The notes: generated by a model not told the origin, from the letters alone. A stretch of DNA of 64,000 bases from Enterobacter cloacae (GCF_011078175.1 NZ_JAALCJ010000005.1:1-64000); one strand, 5' to 3'. Shown: positions 25,544 to 36,573, counted from the first letter of the stretch. Made by a program: numbers and translations.

Positions 25544-27222
25544 GCGTTCTCCTCCAGCGGCAATCGTAAAGTAATTCGGGTATAGCGGTCTGGCTCACAG
25601 GAGACGGTGATGCCGCAGTCGTCGCCAAAATGCGCACGCAGGCGTTTATCCACCAGGCTCATGCCCAGACCGCCTGACGCGGAAGCTTCATACAGCCCCG
25701 CGTTATCTTCAATATCCAGCACCAGATGGTGATTAAAACGGGAAGCGGAAATCATAATCTCCCCCGTGCCCAGCAGCTGCGACGTCCCATGCTTAATGGC
25801 GTTCTCCACAATGGGTTGCAGTGTAAAGGCCGGAAGATGCTGATACGCCAGCTCGTCCGGGACGGATAACGACACCTGTAAACGTGACTGGAAGCGCGCT
25901 TTTTCAATTTGCAGATAGGCGTTTACATGTTCAACCTCATCCGCGAGGGTGACGATTTCCGACGGCCGCTTCAGATTTTTGCGGAAAAATGTCGACAGAA
26001 ATTGCACCAGCTGCGCGGCCTGATCGCTGTCGCGGCGAATCACCGCCTTCAGCGTGTTGAGCGCGTTAAACAGGAAATGCGGATTCACCTGAGCGTGCAG
26101 GAGCTTAATTTCTGACTGCGTCAACAGCGCTTTTTGCCGCTCATACTGCCCTGCAAGGATTTGCGCCGAAAGCAGCTGGGCGATCCCCTCCCCCAGCGTG
26201 CGGTTGATGGAGCTGAACAGGCGATTTTTGGCTTCGTAAAGCTTAATAGTGCCCATGACGCGCTGGTTTTCGCCCCGCAGAGGAATGACCAGCGTCGAAC
26301 CGAGTTTGCACTGTGGATGCAGAGAACAGCGGTACGGCACTTCATTTCCGTCGGCATACACCACTTCACCCGTTTCAATGGCGCGCAGGGTGTAGGCTGA
26401 AGAGATCGGTTTTCCCGGCAGATGGTGGTCGTCCCCGGTACCGGTAAACGCCAGCAGCTTTTCACGATCGGTAATCGCCACGGCCCCGATATCCAGCTCT
26501 TTATAAAGTACCTGCGCCACCTTCATACTGTTCTCTTCGTTGAATCCCTGACGCAGGATCCCTTCCGTCGACGCCGCAACTTTTAAGGCGGTGGCAGAAA
26601 ATGCAGAGGTGTATTTTTCGAACATGGCGCGTTTGTCGAGCAGAATGCGCATAAACAGCGCCGCGCCTACGGTATTGGTGACCATCATCGGAGCCGCAAT
26701 GCTGCTGACCAAGTGAAACGCATCGTCAAACGGGCGCGCAATCAGCAGGATAATCGCCATCTGCGCCATTTCCGCCACGAAGGTGATCGCTCCGGCGGTA
26801 AGGGGACTGAACACTTTATCCGGGCGACCGCGTTTAATCATATAGCTGTGGACGAGACCACCGAGCAGTCCTTCGACGATGGTGGAGATCATGCAGCTCA
26901 GCGCCGTCATACCGCCCATCGAATAGCGGTGCAGGCCGCCGGTTAACCCCACCAGGCCGCCCACGACCGGGCCTCCGAGCAGCCCGCCCATTACCGCGCC
27001 GATGGCGCGCGTATTGGCGATGGAATCTTCGATATGGAGACCAAACCAGGTCCCCATAATGCAGAATATGGAAAATACGACGTAGCAGAGGAATTTGTGC
27101 GGCAGACGGACGGTGACCTGCATCAGCGGAATGAACAGGCGCGTTTTGCTCATCAGCCATGCGATGACAAGGAACACGCACATCTGCTGAAGCAACAGCA
27201 GCACCAGATTAAACTCGTACAT
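25537..27222 (-). CDS. btsS: Pyruvate-sensing histidine kinase BtsS (YehU)
   Basis: A 561-residue LytS-type kinase. Five to six N-terminal membrane helices (5TM-5TMR_LYT, to about residue 200) are followed by a GAF domain (about 220-350). The His_kinase phospho-acceptor lies in [21 protein letters not shown] (about 380), and the catalytic domain has the N-box [11 protein letters not shown]. The start [18 protein letters not shown] at 27222 matches E. coli; an in-frame ATG lies slightly upstream. It is in an operon with btsR and divergent from mlrA. Confidence 0.95.
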   Translation of the reverse strand: MYEFNLVLLLLQQMCVFLVIAWLMSKTRLFIPLMQVTVRLPHKFLCYVVFSIFCIMGTWFGLHIEDSIANTRAIGAVMGGLLGGPVVGGLVGLTGGLHRYSMGGMTALSCMISTIVEGLLGGLVHSYMIKRGRPDKVFSPLTAGAITFVAEMAQMAIILLIARPFDDAFHLVSSIAAPMMVTNTVGAALFMRILLDKRAMFEKYTSAFSATALKVAASTEGILRQGFNEENSMKVAQVLYKELDIGAVAITDREKLLAFTGTGDDHHLPGKPISSAYTLRAIETGEVVYADGNEVPYRCSLHPQCKLGSTLVIPLRGENQRVMGTIKLYEAKNRLFSSINRTLGEGIAQLLSAQILAGQYERQKALLTQSEIKLLHAQVNPHFLFNALNTLKAVIRRDSDQAAQLVQFLSTFFRKNLKRPSEIVTLADEVEHVNAYLQIEKARFQSRLQVSLSVPDELAYQHLPAFTLQPIVENAIKHGTSQLLGTGEIMISASRFNHHLVLDIEDNAGLYEASASGGLGMSLVDKRLRAHFGDDCGITVSCEPDRYTRITLRLPLEENAC

Positions 27223-27440
27223 ACTCATAAACCGCACATTCTAAAAACGCGTAACATACACTGATGGCGGTTAACTTTCTTTGAAACGTGCCAAAAAAGC
27301 GATAAATCGTGTCCGCCATCACACCTTTTACCGGAGATAACTCATCTTTCGTATGATTTGAGCAAAAAAGAATCAAATCTTCCTGGTTCCGCAAAGTGGG
27401 TCTACAGTTAAGCTGGGGACGCGCAAGCCTGGGGGCGAAA

Positions 27441-28181
27441 ATGGCGCTTTACACAATAGGTGAAGTGGCACTCCTGTGTGATATCAATCCCGTTACGCTA
27501 CGGGCGTGGCAGCGACGGTATGGATTACTTAAGCCGCAAAGAACGGACGGCGGGCACCGCCTGTTTAACGATGCGGATATTGACCGGATCCGCGAGATCA
27601 AAAGCTGGATCGACAACGGCGTACAGGTCGGCAAGGTAAAATCGCTTCTGAGCCAGGACGATCCTGATACGCAGCATCTCTGGCGCGAGCAGCAGGAAAT
27701 GCTGCTGAAGCTGTTGCAGAGTGGTAATTTGCAGCGTCTGCGCGGCTGGATCAAAGAACAGGGTCGCGACTACCCCGCGCAAACCCTTATCACCCATCTT
27801 TTTATTCCCTTACGGCGTCGGCTTCAGTGTCAGCAAACCACCCTACAGGCGCTGCTCAGCATGCTTGACGGCGTGCTGATTAACTATATTTCCGTCTGTC
27901 TTGCCTCGGCGAGAAATAAAAACAGCAAAGATGCCCTGGTGATCGGCTGGAACGTACACGATACCACCCGGCTGTGGCTTGAAGCCTGGATTGCCACCCA
28001 GCAGGGCTGGCGCGTTGACGTGCTTGCCCACTCCCTGGCCCAGCTCAGGCCGGAACTGTTTGAGGGACAGACGCTGCTGGTCTGGTGCGGTGAAGTCCCC
28101 TCCGCTTCCCAGCAGCAGCTCCTGACGGAATGGCGCGAACATGGTTATCCCGTTTACTCGCTGGGGCCAAATGCGTCGTAA
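27441..28181 (+). CDS. mlrA: MerR-family curli/biofilm regulator MlrA
   Basis: A 246-residue regulator starting MALYTIGEVALLCDINPVTLRAWQRRYGLL, a MerR winged-helix domain (residues 1-70) like E. coli MlrA. The C-terminal ~150 residues resemble a B12-binding-like module that has lost cobalamin ligands. MlrA activates csgD in E. coli as part of the c-di-GMP/RpoS curli pathway. The ATG at 27441 is chosen by family start; the ORF is open to 27396. It is divergent from btsS and followed by the tiny gene yohO. Confidence 0.94.
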   Translation: MALYTIGEVALLCDINPVTLRAWQRRYGLLKPQRTDGGHRLFNDADIDRIREIKSWIDNGVQVGKVKSLLSQDDPDTQHLWREQQEMLLKLLQSGNLQRLRGWIKEQGRDYPAQTLITHLFIPLRRRLQCQQTTLQALLSMLDGVLINYISVCLASARNKNSKDALVIGWNVHDTTRLWLEAWIATQQGWRVDVLAHSLAQLRPELFEGQTLLVWCGEVPSASQQQLLTEWREHGYPVYSLGPNAS

Positions 28182-28250
28182 CGGCATTTAATGGTTCATT
28201 AACAGCTGCGCTTCACCGTATAATTGTTCCGTTAACAACAGGAGCACATG

Positions 28251-28364
28251 ATGAAGGCAACGAAACTGGCCGTAATTACCCTTTTTGCATTGATGGCCGT
28301 CAGCGGTATCGGTGGCGTTATGCTTGCAGGTTATTCATTTATTGTTCGCGGCGGTGTTGGCTGA
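28251..28364 (+). CDS. yohO: Small membrane protein YohO
   Basis: A 37-residue protein ([19 protein letters not shown]..., ending FIVRGGVG) with one membrane helix. It resembles YohO of E. coli in sequence and in position between mlrA and yehW. GGAG lies 6 bases before this ATG; an immediately preceding ATG is too close to it. Its 3' end overlaps the convergent yehW by 26 bases. The function is unknown. Confidence 0.8.
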   Translation: MKATKLAVITLFALMAVSGIGGVMLAGYSFIVRGGVG

Positions 28365-29076
28365 GGTATCCGGCCAGGCGTTCAAACAGGCGATCCACCA
28401 CAATCGCCGCCAGCGCAACCAGAACCGCCCCCTGAATAATGTAAGCCGTATTAAACCCGCTTAACCCGATAATGATCGGCGTTCCCAGCGTATTGGCTCC
28501 GACCGTCGAGGCGATGGTTGCCGTACCAATGTTGATTATCACGGACGTTCGCACGCCAGCGATAATCACCGGTGCGGCCAGCGGCAGTTCGACCTTCACC
28601 AGCCGCTGCCAGGCGCTCATCCCCATCCCTTCCGCTACGCTCAGCACCGATGCTGGCACCGCTGCAATCCCCGCCAGCGTCCCCTGCAAAATGGGCAACA
28701 CGCCGTACAAAATCAGCGCAATGATGGCAGGTTCCTGCCCAAAACCGATCGCCGGCACGGCAATCGCCAGCACGGCTACCGGCGGGAAAGTCTGCCCCGT
28801 TGCGGCGATGGTCTCCACCAGCGGGCGAAACTCCCTGCCCGCAGGTCGCGTCACCGCAATACCGGCGCCAACGCCCAACACGATGGCTATCACGCTTGAT
28901 ACCGCCACCAGCCAGAAGTGCGCCAGGGTGAGATTAACAAAGCTCTCCTGCTGGTACACCGGGCGCGGTAGTCCGGGAATGAGCGCATTAAACAGCGCCG
29001 CGCTGTGCGGCATCAGGTAGAGTAAAGCGATAAACAGCCCTGTCAGCCAGAGTAACGGATCACGTACCCACTTCAC
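28339..29076 (-). CDS. yehW: Osmoprotectant ABC transporter permease YehW
   Basis: A 245-residue inner-membrane permease with about six helices and the binding-protein-dependent (BPD) EAA-loop region [24 protein letters not shown]. It is one of two permeases of the OsmF/YehZ system for glycine betaine-type solutes, which is RpoS- and osmolarity-linked in E. coli and Salmonella. It is the last gene of osmF-yehY-yehX-yehW; its start overlaps the yehX end by 17 bases. Confidence 0.93.
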   Translation of the reverse strand: MKWVRDPLLWLTGLFIALLYLMPHSAALFNALIPGLPRPVYQQESFVNLTLAHFWLVAVSSVIAIVLGVGAGIAVTRPAGREFRPLVETIAATGQTFPPVAVLAIAVPAIGFGQEPAIIALILYGVLPILQGTLAGIAAVPASVLSVAEGMGMSAWQRLVKVELPLAAPVIIAGVRTSVIINIGTATIASTVGANTLGTPIIIGLSGFNTAYIIQGAVLVALAAIVVDRLFERLAGYLSQHRREQ

Positions 29077-30010
29077 GCGTCACCTCCCCCGCCAGCAGAT
29101 CGCGAAAATGGATCGTTCCGCATGGCGTTCCCTGCCCGTTCGTAACGGGTAATACTTCGCACTGTCGGGCGACAAACGCCGACAGGGCATCGCGCAGGCT
29201 CATCCCATCGTGCAGCGGTTCACCACAGATTTGCACCTCCTGTGGACGCATATAGTCTCTGACGGTGCGCAGTGAGAGAAGCCTGACGCCCAGCTCGCTG
29301 CGGCCAAAAAATTCACGTACAAAATCGTTTGCCGGCGACGTTAACAGTTCAAGCGGCGTACCCTGCTGGACGACTTCGCCGTGATCCATCAGCACCAGTC
29401 GATCGGCCAGCCGTAGCGCCTCGTCGATATCATGCGTCACCAGCACGATGGTGCGCCCAAGAATGCGGTGGATGCGGCTCATCTCCGCCTGAAGTGCGCC
29501 ACGGGTGACCGGATCCAGCGCGCCGAAGGGCTCATCCATCAGCAGCACCTGTGGGTTGGCGGCCAGCGCGCGCGCCACTCCGACCCGCTGCTGCTGCCCG
29601 CCGGAAAGCTGGTGTGGATAGCGGTCGCGAAGCGAGGCGTCCAGCCCCAGCAGCGCCATCAGCTCGTCGACACGCTCGTTGATCTTCGCCCAGGACCATT
29701 TTTCCAGCTGTAGCACGGTGGCAATGTTCTGCGCCACCGTCCAGTGGGGAAACAGGCCGATGGACTGAATGGCGTAGCCCATACGTCGCCGCAGCTCCAG
29801 CACCGGCAGGCTGCGGATCTCCTCTCCGGCAAAGCGAATCGTCCCGCTGTCGTGTTCCACCAGCCGGTTGATCATCTTCAGCGTCGTGGATTTTCCTGAC
29901 CCCGACGTCCCGATCAGTACCGAGAACGCCCCCTCGGCAAAATGCAGATTGAGGTGGCTTGCCGCAGGACGGCCCGCAAAGGTTTTACTCACATCATGAA
30001 ATTCAATCAT
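29060..30010 (-). CDS. yehX: Osmoprotectant ABC transporter ATPase YehX
   Basis: A 316-residue ABC ATPase. Walker [11 protein letters not shown] (about 35-44), Q-loop [13 protein letters not shown], signature [16 protein letters not shown], Walker [14 protein letters not shown] and H-loop VTHDIDEAL. The C-terminus carries a CBS-like region (from about 245) typical of glycine betaine importers. [11 protein letters not shown] at 30010 is the natural start, although the frame is open 50 codons further into yehY. It energises uptake with the permeases YehY and YehW. Confidence 0.94.
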   Translation of the reverse strand: MIEFHDVSKTFAGRPAASHLNLHFAEGAFSVLIGTSGSGKSTTLKMINRLVEHDSGTIRFAGEEIRSLPVLELRRRMGYAIQSIGLFPHWTVAQNIATVLQLEKWSWAKINERVDELMALLGLDASLRDRYPHQLSGGQQQRVGVARALAANPQVLLMDEPFGALDPVTRGALQAEMSRIHRILGRTIVLVTHDIDEALRLADRLVLMDHGEVVQQGTPLELLTSPANDFVREFFGRSELGVRLLSLRTVRDYMRPQEVQICGEPLHDGMSLRDALSAFVARQCEVLPVTNGQGTPCGTIHFRDLLAGEVTREVGT

Positions 30011-31160
30011 TGGCTCTTCTCCCGAGCAGCGCGAGCCACAGGGCAAACAGGGCATCCAGTACGACCGCCAGCGCAATCGTGGGCACGACGCCCAGCAACA
30101 CCAGATCCAGCGCGCTGCTGAGCAGGCCCTGGAACACCAGTGCCCCAAAGCCGCCCGCACCGATCAGCGCGGCAATCACCGCCATCCCCACGGTTTGCAC
30201 CGTCACCACCCGCAGGCTGCGAACCAGCAGCGGCAGCGCAAGCGGCAGCTGTATTTTCCAGAAACACTGGCGCGCGCTCATCCCCATCGCATGGGCGCTT
30301 TCCAGCACGTCAGGCGCAACCTGGCTTAACCCTGCCACCACGCCGCGCACCAGCGGCAGCAGCGCATACAGCACAAGGGCGATCAGTGCCGGCGTCAGCC
30401 CGGTTCCGGCAATCCCTGCCGCAGCCAACGCGGGGAAGGATTTCACCAGACCGGCGAGGGGGGCAATCAGCAGGCCAAACAGGGCGACGGAGGGGATGGT
30501 CTGAATAACGTTGAGCACGGTAAAGACGGCGCCCTGGCGGCTGGGATGTCGGTAGCACCACATGCCCAGCGGCACGCCCAGCAGCAGCGCCGGGATCAGC
30601 GTCCCGAACAGGATCGTCAGATGTTGCGCCAGCGCGTTGTCAAACACCTCCTGGCGGTTGACGTACTCTTTTAACAGCGAGAGCTGATTCAGATCGCCGC
30701 TGAAGAGGATCAGCAGAGGGATAACCCAGAATTGCGCGTTCAGCAGCCAGCGCCAGACGGGCATCGGCGTCAGACGACGAATGGCATCGCTACAGACCAG
30801 CAGGCAGAGTGCCAGCCACAGCCACAGGCCGCTGCCAATTGACGTGCGCGCAAGCGGGCTTTCAACCGAGGACATCTGCGCTGCCGCCTGCCCTGCGCTC
30901 CAGAACAGCACAATAAACAGCACTTCGCTGAGCAGAAGCGTCAGCCACTGCGCGGCACGCCCCGGCCAGAATGCCAGAACAACGGCGCTCGCCAGCGCCG
31001 CGCCCAGCAACAGCGGCGTAAATGCCCAGATCTGCCAGAGCGCGCGCGGTTCGCCCGACACCAGACGGTTTGGCGCGACATTCACAAAAGGTAACGCGAC
31101 CGCCACGATGGCCACACAGGCCAACAGCAGCAGGACGCGGTTATGACATTTTATTGGCAC
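30003..31160 (-). CDS. yehY: Osmoprotectant ABC transporter permease YehY
   Basis: A 385-residue permease, the E. coli YehY length. It has additional N-terminal membrane helices compared with YehW. The BPD core in the C-terminal half contains [24 protein letters not shown], the coupling loop that contacts the ATPase. It overlaps the yehX start by 8 bases and follows osmF by 12 bases. It should form the translocation pore with YehW. Confidence 0.93.
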   Translation of the reverse strand: MPIKCHNRVLLLLACVAIVAVALPFVNVAPNRLVSGEPRALWQIWAFTPLLLGAALASAVVLAFWPGRAAQWLTLLLSEVLFIVLFWSAGQAAAQMSSVESPLARTSIGSGLWLWLALCLLVCSDAIRRLTPMPVWRWLLNAQFWVIPLLILFSGDLNQLSLLKEYVNRQEVFDNALAQHLTILFGTLIPALLLGVPLGMWCYRHPSRQGAVFTVLNVIQTIPSVALFGLLIAPLAGLVKSFPALAAAGIAGTGLTPALIALVLYALLPLVRGVVAGLSQVAPDVLESAHAMGMSARQCFWKIQLPLALPLLVRSLRVVTVQTVGMAVIAALIGAGGFGALVFQGLLSSALDLVLLGVVPTIALAVVLDALFALWLALLGRRAND

Positions 31161-31172
31161 AGCCTTATCCCG

Positions 31173-32090
31173 TTACTTCACAAGCCCTTGTTGTTTCAGG
31201 AAGTCGGCAGCCACTTTTTTGGCATCCAGCCCCTCAACGGCAATGCTGGCGTTCAGCTGTTGCAGCGTTTTCTCATCCAGTTTCTCAAACACCGGTTTAA
31301 GCCATTCGTCCAGATCCGGATAAGCTTGCAGAACCGCCTCGCGCACCACCGGAGTTGGGGCATAAATCGGCTGAACGCCTTTCGGGTCGGTCAGGGTTTG
31401 CAGACCAAGCGCCGCGACCGGGCCGTCGGTGCCGTAGGCCATCGCCGCGTTGACGCCAGAGGTTTGCTGCGCCGCCGCCTTGATGGTCACCGCCGTGTCG
31501 CCCCCCGCCAGAGAGAGCAGTTGTGCCTGATCGAGCTTGAAATCATAGGCTTTTTCAAACGCAGGCAGCGCATCAGCGCGCTCGATAAATTCTGCCGAGG
31601 CCGCGAGCTTAAACTCGCCCTTCTCTTTCAGGTAGCGGCTGAGATCGTCAAGCGAGGTCAGCTTGCCTTTCTCGGCGATATCTTTGCGCACCGCGATGGT
31701 CCAGGTGTTGTTGGCCGGTGCAGGCGTGAGCCAGACCAGCTTATTTTTTTCCGCGTCCAGCTTTTTGACTTTTTCGTACCCGGCTTTGGCATTTTTCCAG
31801 GCCGGATCGTTTTCATCCTTGAAGAAGAATGCCCCATTACCGGTATATTCCGGGTAGATATCCAGCTCACCGGACGTGATGGCCCCGCGGACGACTGGCG
31901 TGGTGCCAAGCTGAACTTTATTGACCGTTTTCACGCCGTGGCTTTCGAGCACCTGCAAAATGATATTGCCGAGCAGCGCGCCCTCAGTATCTATTTTGGA
32001 ACCCACCTTAACCGGCTCTGCGGCCTGTAGCGGCAGGCTCAGCGCCGCCAGTAGCACCGCCGAACCAGTGATCCCCTTAATCATCGTCAT
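31173..32090 (-). CDS. osmF: Osmoprotectant-binding protein OsmF (YehZ)
   Basis: A 305-residue periplasmic solute-binding protein with a signal peptide (cleavage after LQAAEP region, about residue 23). It has the OpuAC/ProX fold signature DIYPEYTGNGAFFFKDEND. It captures glycine betaine or related solutes for the YehXYW importer. It is first in its operon; the upstream 130 bp should hold its promoter, which is RpoS-dependent in E. coli (not provable from sequence alone). Confidence 0.94.
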   Translation of the reverse strand: MTMIKGITGSAVLLAALSLPLQAAEPVKVGSKIDTEGALLGNIILQVLESHGVKTVNKVQLGTTPVVRGAITSGELDIYPEYTGNGAFFFKDENDPAWKNAKAGYEKVKKLDAEKNKLVWLTPAPANNTWTIAVRKDIAEKGKLTSLDDLSRYLKEKGEFKLAASAEFIERADALPAFEKAYDFKLDQAQLLSLAGGDTAVTIKAAAQQTSGVNAAMAYGTDGPVAALGLQTLTDPKGVQPIYAPTPVVREAVLQAYPDLDEWLKPVFEKLDEKTLQQLNASIAVEGLDAKKVAADFLKQQGLVK

Positions 32091-32190
32091 GCTGTTTTCC
32101 TCATTATTTTGTGGCCTTTTTCATAGGCTTGAGAGAAAAGCGTAGCTTAAAACAGCGCATTTAACCGTTTTTAGTCTTTGAGGAGAGACA

Positions 32191-32209
32191 TCCCCCGCAG
32201 CGCGGGGGA
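32191..32209. terminator. Hairpin downstream of bglX
   Basis: TCCCCCGC-AGC-GCGGGGGA, an 8-bp GC stem between the bglX stop and the osmF promoter. There is no T-run on the bglX side, so it is a possible weak terminator or mRNA 3'-end stabiliser. Confidence 0.45.
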
Positions 32210-32226
32210 TAGTAAGGCTGGAAAGG

Positions 32227-34524
32227 TTATTGCAGTTCGAATTCAGCTTTGTTCACACGGGCGGAATCCACGCCGATGAAGACGTTGAATTTGCCTGGCT
32301 CGGCATCGTATTTCATCTGCTGATTCCAGAACTTCAGCGCATTCACGTCAATCGGGAAGCTGACCGTTCTGGTTTCGCCCGGTTTCAGGTTGACCTTCTC
32401 GAAGCCGCGCAGCTGTTTCACCGGACGGCTCATGGAGGCCGTGACGTCCTGCACGTACATCTGGATCACCGTCGCGCCTTCGCGCTTGCCGCTGTTAGTC
32501 ACCTCCACGCTGGCGGTCACTTTGCCGTCATGCTTCAGGGTCGGCGCCGACATTTTCACGTCAGACACCTTGAAGGTGGTGTAGCTCAGGCCATAGCCAA
32601 ACGGATACAGCGGGCCGTTCGCCTCATCGAAATAACGAGAGGTGTACTTGTTCGGCTTGTCGGCGTTATACGGACGACCGGTGTTCAGGTGGCTGTAGTA
32701 AACCGGGATCTGCCCGACGGAGCGCGGGAAGGACATCGGCAGCTTGCCGGACGGGTTGTAATCGCCAAACAGCACGTCGGCAATGGCGTTGCCGCCTTCG
32801 GTACCGGCGAACCAGGTTTCCAGAATGGCGTCAGCCTGCTGATCTTCTTTCACCAGCGCCAGCGGACGCCCGTTCATCAGCACCAGCACCAGCGGCTTGC
32901 CGGTGGCTTTCAGGGCCGCGATCAGATCGCGCTGGCTTTGCGGGATGGTGATGTCGGTACGGCTGGAGGCTTCGTGCGCCATCCCCTGCGCTTCACCCAC
33001 CACCGCGACCACCACGTCGGACTGCTTCGCGGCGTTAACCGCTTCGTCGATCATCTCTTTCGGCGTGCGCGGATCCACCTTCACCGCTTCCTCGTACTGG
33101 TTGAGGAAGGTCACGATGTCTTTATCGTTGGTGACGTTCGCACCTTTGGCGTAAACCACTTTTGCGTTATCACCCACGGCGCTCTTAATGCCGGTCAGCA
33201 CGGTAACGGACTGATCCGCCACGCCCGCCGCGGACCAACTGCCCATGACGTCGCGCTTGCTGTCGGCCAGCGGGCCGACCACGGCAATGGTGCCGGATTT
33301 TTTCAGCGGCAGCGTGTTGAGACGATTTTTCAGCAGCACCAGGCTTTCGCGCGCCACTTCGCGGGCTTCTTTACGGTGCAGACGGCTTTCGGCGTTGGTG
33401 TCCGCCGGGTCGGAATCCTTCGGCCCCAGATGGCTGTACGGATCGTTAAACAGCCCCATGTCATATTTCACGTTCAGCACGTGGCGAGCGGCGTCGTCCA
33501 GCTCTGCCATCGTCACCTTGCCGCTCTTCACCAGCCCCGGCAGGTATTTGCTGTAATACTCGTCGCTCATGCTCATGTTGATGCCGGACTTGAGCGCCAC
33601 GCGTACCGCATCTTCCGGGTCAGACGCCGTACCGTGTTTGATCAGCTCTTTAATCGCGCCGTGATCCGAAACGGTAATGCCCTTGAAACCCCACTGGTCG
33701 CGCAGCACGTCTTTCAGCAGCCACGAATCGGAGGTGGCTGGCGTGCCGTTGAGAGAGTTCAGCGCTACCATCACCGCCCCGCTGCCCGCGTCCAGCCCTG
33801 CCTTGTACGGCGGCATATAGTCGTTAAACAGGCGCTGCGGGCTCATGTCCACGGTGTTGTACTCTTTCCCCCCCTCCACCGCGCCATAGGCAGCGAAGTG
33901 CTTCACGCTGGTCATCACCGAGTAGCGATCCGCCGGGCTTTTCCCCTGCATCGCTTCCACCATGGTTTTTCCCATCGTGGCCGTTAAATACGTATCTTCC
34001 CCAAAGCCTTCCGATGCACGGCCCCAGCGCGGATCGCGGGAGACGTCCACCATTGGCGCCCAGGTCATGTTCAGCCCGTCGTCTGCCGCTTCATAGGCCG
34101 AAACGCGCCCGACGGTTTTCACCGCCTCAAGGTTGAAGGAGGAGGCTAAGCCGAGGCTAATCGGGAAGACGGTACGCTGACCGTGCACCACGTCATAAGC
34201 GAAGAACAGCGGGATTTTGAGGCGACTCAGCTCCATCACCTGATCCTGCATCTTGCGGATATCCTGGCGGGTAACGGTGTTAAAGATGGCCCCAACCTGC
34301 CCGTCTTTGATCATCTCGCGAATGGCTTCTTTCGGGTTATCCGGGCCGACGCTTATCAGGCGCAGCTGGCCGATTTTCTCATCGACCGTCATCTTTTTGA
34401 GTAAATCCGTGACAAAGGCGTCGCGGGCTTCAGGCGTGAGCGGGTGATTACCAAACAAATCCTCTGCCAGCGCAGGTTGCAGCGCCAGGCTGACGGCGAC
34501 ACCTACAGAACATAGCCATTTCAT
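32227..34524 (-). CDS. bglX: Periplasmic beta-glucosidase BglX
   Basis: A 765-residue glycoside hydrolase family 3 enzyme, the same length as E. coli BglX. Signal peptide (MKWLCSVGVAVSLALQPALA), GH3 N-domain, nucleophile region GITVSDHGAI (Asp) and the C-domain with the acid/base region around GEAQGMAHEASSRTDI. A C-terminal fibronectin III-like domain follows. It hydrolyses beta-glucosides in the periplasm. The family start is the ATG at 34524; the frame is open seven codons upstream. Divergent from dld. A long antisense frame over it is a codon-bias shadow. Confidence 0.96.
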   Translation of the reverse strand: MKWLCSVGVAVSLALQPALAEDLFGNHPLTPEARDAFVTDLLKKMTVDEKIGQLRLISVGPDNPKEAIREMIKDGQVGAIFNTVTRQDIRKMQDQVMELSRLKIPLFFAYDVVHGQRTVFPISLGLASSFNLEAVKTVGRVSAYEAADDGLNMTWAPMVDVSRDPRWGRASEGFGEDTYLTATMGKTMVEAMQGKSPADRYSVMTSVKHFAAYGAVEGGKEYNTVDMSPQRLFNDYMPPYKAGLDAGSGAVMVALNSLNGTPATSDSWLLKDVLRDQWGFKGITVSDHGAIKELIKHGTASDPEDAVRVALKSGINMSMSDEYYSKYLPGLVKSGKVTMAELDDAARHVLNVKYDMGLFNDPYSHLGPKDSDPADTNAESRLHRKEAREVARESLVLLKNRLNTLPLKKSGTIAVVGPLADSKRDVMGSWSAAGVADQSVTVLTGIKSAVGDNAKVVYAKGANVTNDKDIVTFLNQYEEAVKVDPRTPKEMIDEAVNAAKQSDVVVAVVGEAQGMAHEASSRTDITIPQSQRDLIAALKATGKPLVLVLMNGRPLALVKEDQQADAILETWFAGTEGGNAIADVLFGDYNPSGKLPMSFPRSVGQIPVYYSHLNTGRPYNADKPNKYTSRYFDEANGPLYPFGYGLSYTTFKVSDVKMSAPTLKHDGKVTASVEVTNSGKREGATVIQMYVQDVTASMSRPVKQLRGFEKVNLKPGETRTVSFPIDVNALKFWNQQMKYDAEPGKFNVFIGVDSARVNKAEFELQ

Positions 34525-34713
34525 GTTGTTATTCTCTCTCATCAATAACCGCGGGAAGCACCGGGCCAGACCGTGCGAAAAGCGCAGTGTGCCACAAAGC
34601 CTGAAAACCTTGCAGGGTTATTCTCTGATTTTTCTCATGAATACCTGACCGCTGAACGGCTAATCGCGCTATGCTTTACAGCGAGAAATTTGCCCCACCA
34701 CAAGGAGTGGAAA

Positions 34714-36471
34714 ATGTCTTCTGTTCGAACTGACGATAACACAACTTTTATTAACGAACTGTCGCGCCTGGTTGGTCACTCTCACCTGCTTACCGACCCG
34801 GCCAAAACCGCCCGCTACCGTAAGGGCTTTCGCTCCGGCCAGGGCGACGCGCTGGCGGTGGTCTTCCCCGGTACGTTGCTCGAACTGTGGCGCGTCCTCA
34901 GCGCCTGCGTTGCGGCAGACAAGATTATTTTAATGCAGGCTGCGAATACTGGTCTGACCGAAGGCTCCACGCCGAACGGCAACGATTACGATCGTGACAT
35001 CGTGATCGTCAGCACCCTGCGCCTCGACAAACTGCACCTGCTGGACAAGGGCGAACAGGTGCTCGCCTTCCCCGGCACCACGCTCTACTCGCTGGAAAAA
35101 GCGCTTAAGCCGCTGGGACGCGAGCCACACTCGGTGATCGGCTCATCGTGCATTGGCGCCTCGGTGATCGGCGGGATCTGCAATAACTCCGGCGGCTCGC
35201 TGGTGCAGCGCGGCCCGGCTTACACGGAAATGTCGCTGTTCGCCCGTATCGATGAAAACGGCAAGCTGACGCTGGTTAACCATCTGGGGATCGATCTGGG
35301 CGTAACGCCAGAGCAGATCCTCAGCAAACTTGACGATGACCGCGTGAAGGACGAAGACGTTCAGCACGATGGCCGTCACGCGCATGACCACGACTACATC
35401 ACCCGCGTGCGCGATATCAATGCCGATACGCCGGCGCGCTATAACGCCGATCCGGATCGCCTGTTTGAATCCTCCGGCTGCGCGGGCAAGCTGGCCGTTT
35501 TTGCGGTGCGCCTCGATACCTTCCCGGCAGAGAAAAAGCAGCAGGTGTTTTACATCGGCACCAATCAGCCGGAGGTGCTGACGGAGATCCGTCGTCATAT
35601 TCTGGCCGAGTTCACTCACCTGCCGGTGGCGGGCGAGTATATGCACCGGGACATTTACGACATCGCCGAGCGCTACGGCAAAGATACCTTCCTGATGATC
35701 GACAAGCTCGGCACCGACAAAATGCCGTTCTTCTTCACCATGAAGGGCCGCACCGACGCGATGCTGGAGAAAGTATCGCTGTTCAAACCGCACTTCACCG
35801 ACCGCTTTATGCAGAAGCTGGGTAACGTCTTCCCGGCGCATTTACCGGAGCGGATGAAGACCTGGCGCGACAAGTATGAGCACCATCTGCTGCTGAAAAT
35901 GGCCGGGGACGGCATTGCCGAAGCGCAGAGCTGGCTCACCGAATTCTTCAAAACGGCCGACGGGGATTTCTTTGCCTGTACGCCGGAAGAAGGCAGCAAA
36001 GCCTTCCTGCACCGCTTCGCCGCGGCGGGTGCCGCTATCCGTTATCAGGCGGTGCATTCCGAAGAGGTGGAGGATATTCTGGCGCTGGATATCGCCCTGC
36101 GTCGCAACGATACCGAGTGGTTTGAACACCTGCCGCCGGAAATCGACAGTAAGCTGGTGCATAAGCTCTATTACGGCCACTTTATGTGCTATGTCTTCCA
36201 TCAGGATTACATCGTCAAAAAAGGGGTTGACGCGCATGCGCTGAAAGAACAGATGCTGACGCTGCTGCACGAGCGTGGCGCGCAATATCCTGCGGAGCAC
36301 AACGTGGGACACCTGTATAAAGCGCCGGAGACGCTTAAACAGTTTTATCGTAAAAATGACCCTACAAACAGTATGAACCCCGGCATTGGCAAGACAACGC
36401 GGCAGAAATACTGGAAAGAGGGTGCTGAAACAGAGGAGCACAATACGCAAGCCTCTGATGAACTCATATAG
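34714..36471 (+). CDS. dld: Quinone-dependent D-lactate dehydrogenase
   Basis: A 585-residue peripheral membrane flavoprotein that oxidises D-lactate to pyruvate and feeds electrons to ubiquinone. The FAD-binding PCMH domain has ANTGLTEGSTPNGNDYDRD and SVIGSSCIGASVIGGICNNSGGS. The C-terminal half has the D-LDH membrane-binding domain. An AAGGAG ribosome site precedes the ATG at 34714. It is slightly longer at the C-terminus than E. coli Dld (571), with an extra acidic tail. Confidence 0.95.
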   Translation: MSSVRTDDNTTFINELSRLVGHSHLLTDPAKTARYRKGFRSGQGDALAVVFPGTLLELWRVLSACVAADKIILMQAANTGLTEGSTPNGNDYDRDIVIVSTLRLDKLHLLDKGEQVLAFPGTTLYSLEKALKPLGREPHSVIGSSCIGASVIGGICNNSGGSLVQRGPAYTEMSLFARIDENGKLTLVNHLGIDLGVTPEQILSKLDDDRVKDEDVQHDGRHAHDHDYITRVRDINADTPARYNADPDRLFESSGCAGKLAVFAVRLDTFPAEKKQQVFYIGTNQPEVLTEIRRHILAEFTHLPVAGEYMHRDIYDIAERYGKDTFLMIDKLGTDKMPFFFTMKGRTDAMLEKVSLFKPHFTDRFMQKLGNVFPAHLPERMKTWRDKYEHHLLLKMAGDGIAEAQSWLTEFFKTADGDFFACTPEEGSKAFLHRFAAAGAAIRYQAVHSEEVEDILALDIALRRNDTEWFEHLPPEIDSKLVHKLYYGHFMCYVFHQDYIVKKGVDAHALKEQMLTLLHERGAQYPAEHNVGHLYKAPETLKQFYRKNDPTNSMNPGIGKTTRQKYWKEGAETEEHNTQASDELI

Positions 36472-36527
36472 CCAAATTTAAGAGATTGTTAAGCTCTTCT
36501 CAAACGTAATAGAGTATCTGCCTGTTG

Positions 36528-36547
36528 CCAGAGAAACGTTTCTCTGG
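36528..36547. promoter_or_regulatory. Perfect 20-bp palindrome upstream of GNAT gene
   Basis: CCAGAGAAACGTTTCTCTGG is a perfect palindrome with no spacer, 26 bases before the next start codon. The lack of a loop and of a T-run argues against a terminator. It is a candidate operator. Confidence 0.45.
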
Positions 36548-36573
36548 CTTACCAAACAAGGAGCGGGCAGAAC

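Noticed and set aside
32230-33987. 585-residue frame antisense to bglX
   Set aside because: His- and Arg-rich shadow of a highly conserved GH3 gene; no start signal.
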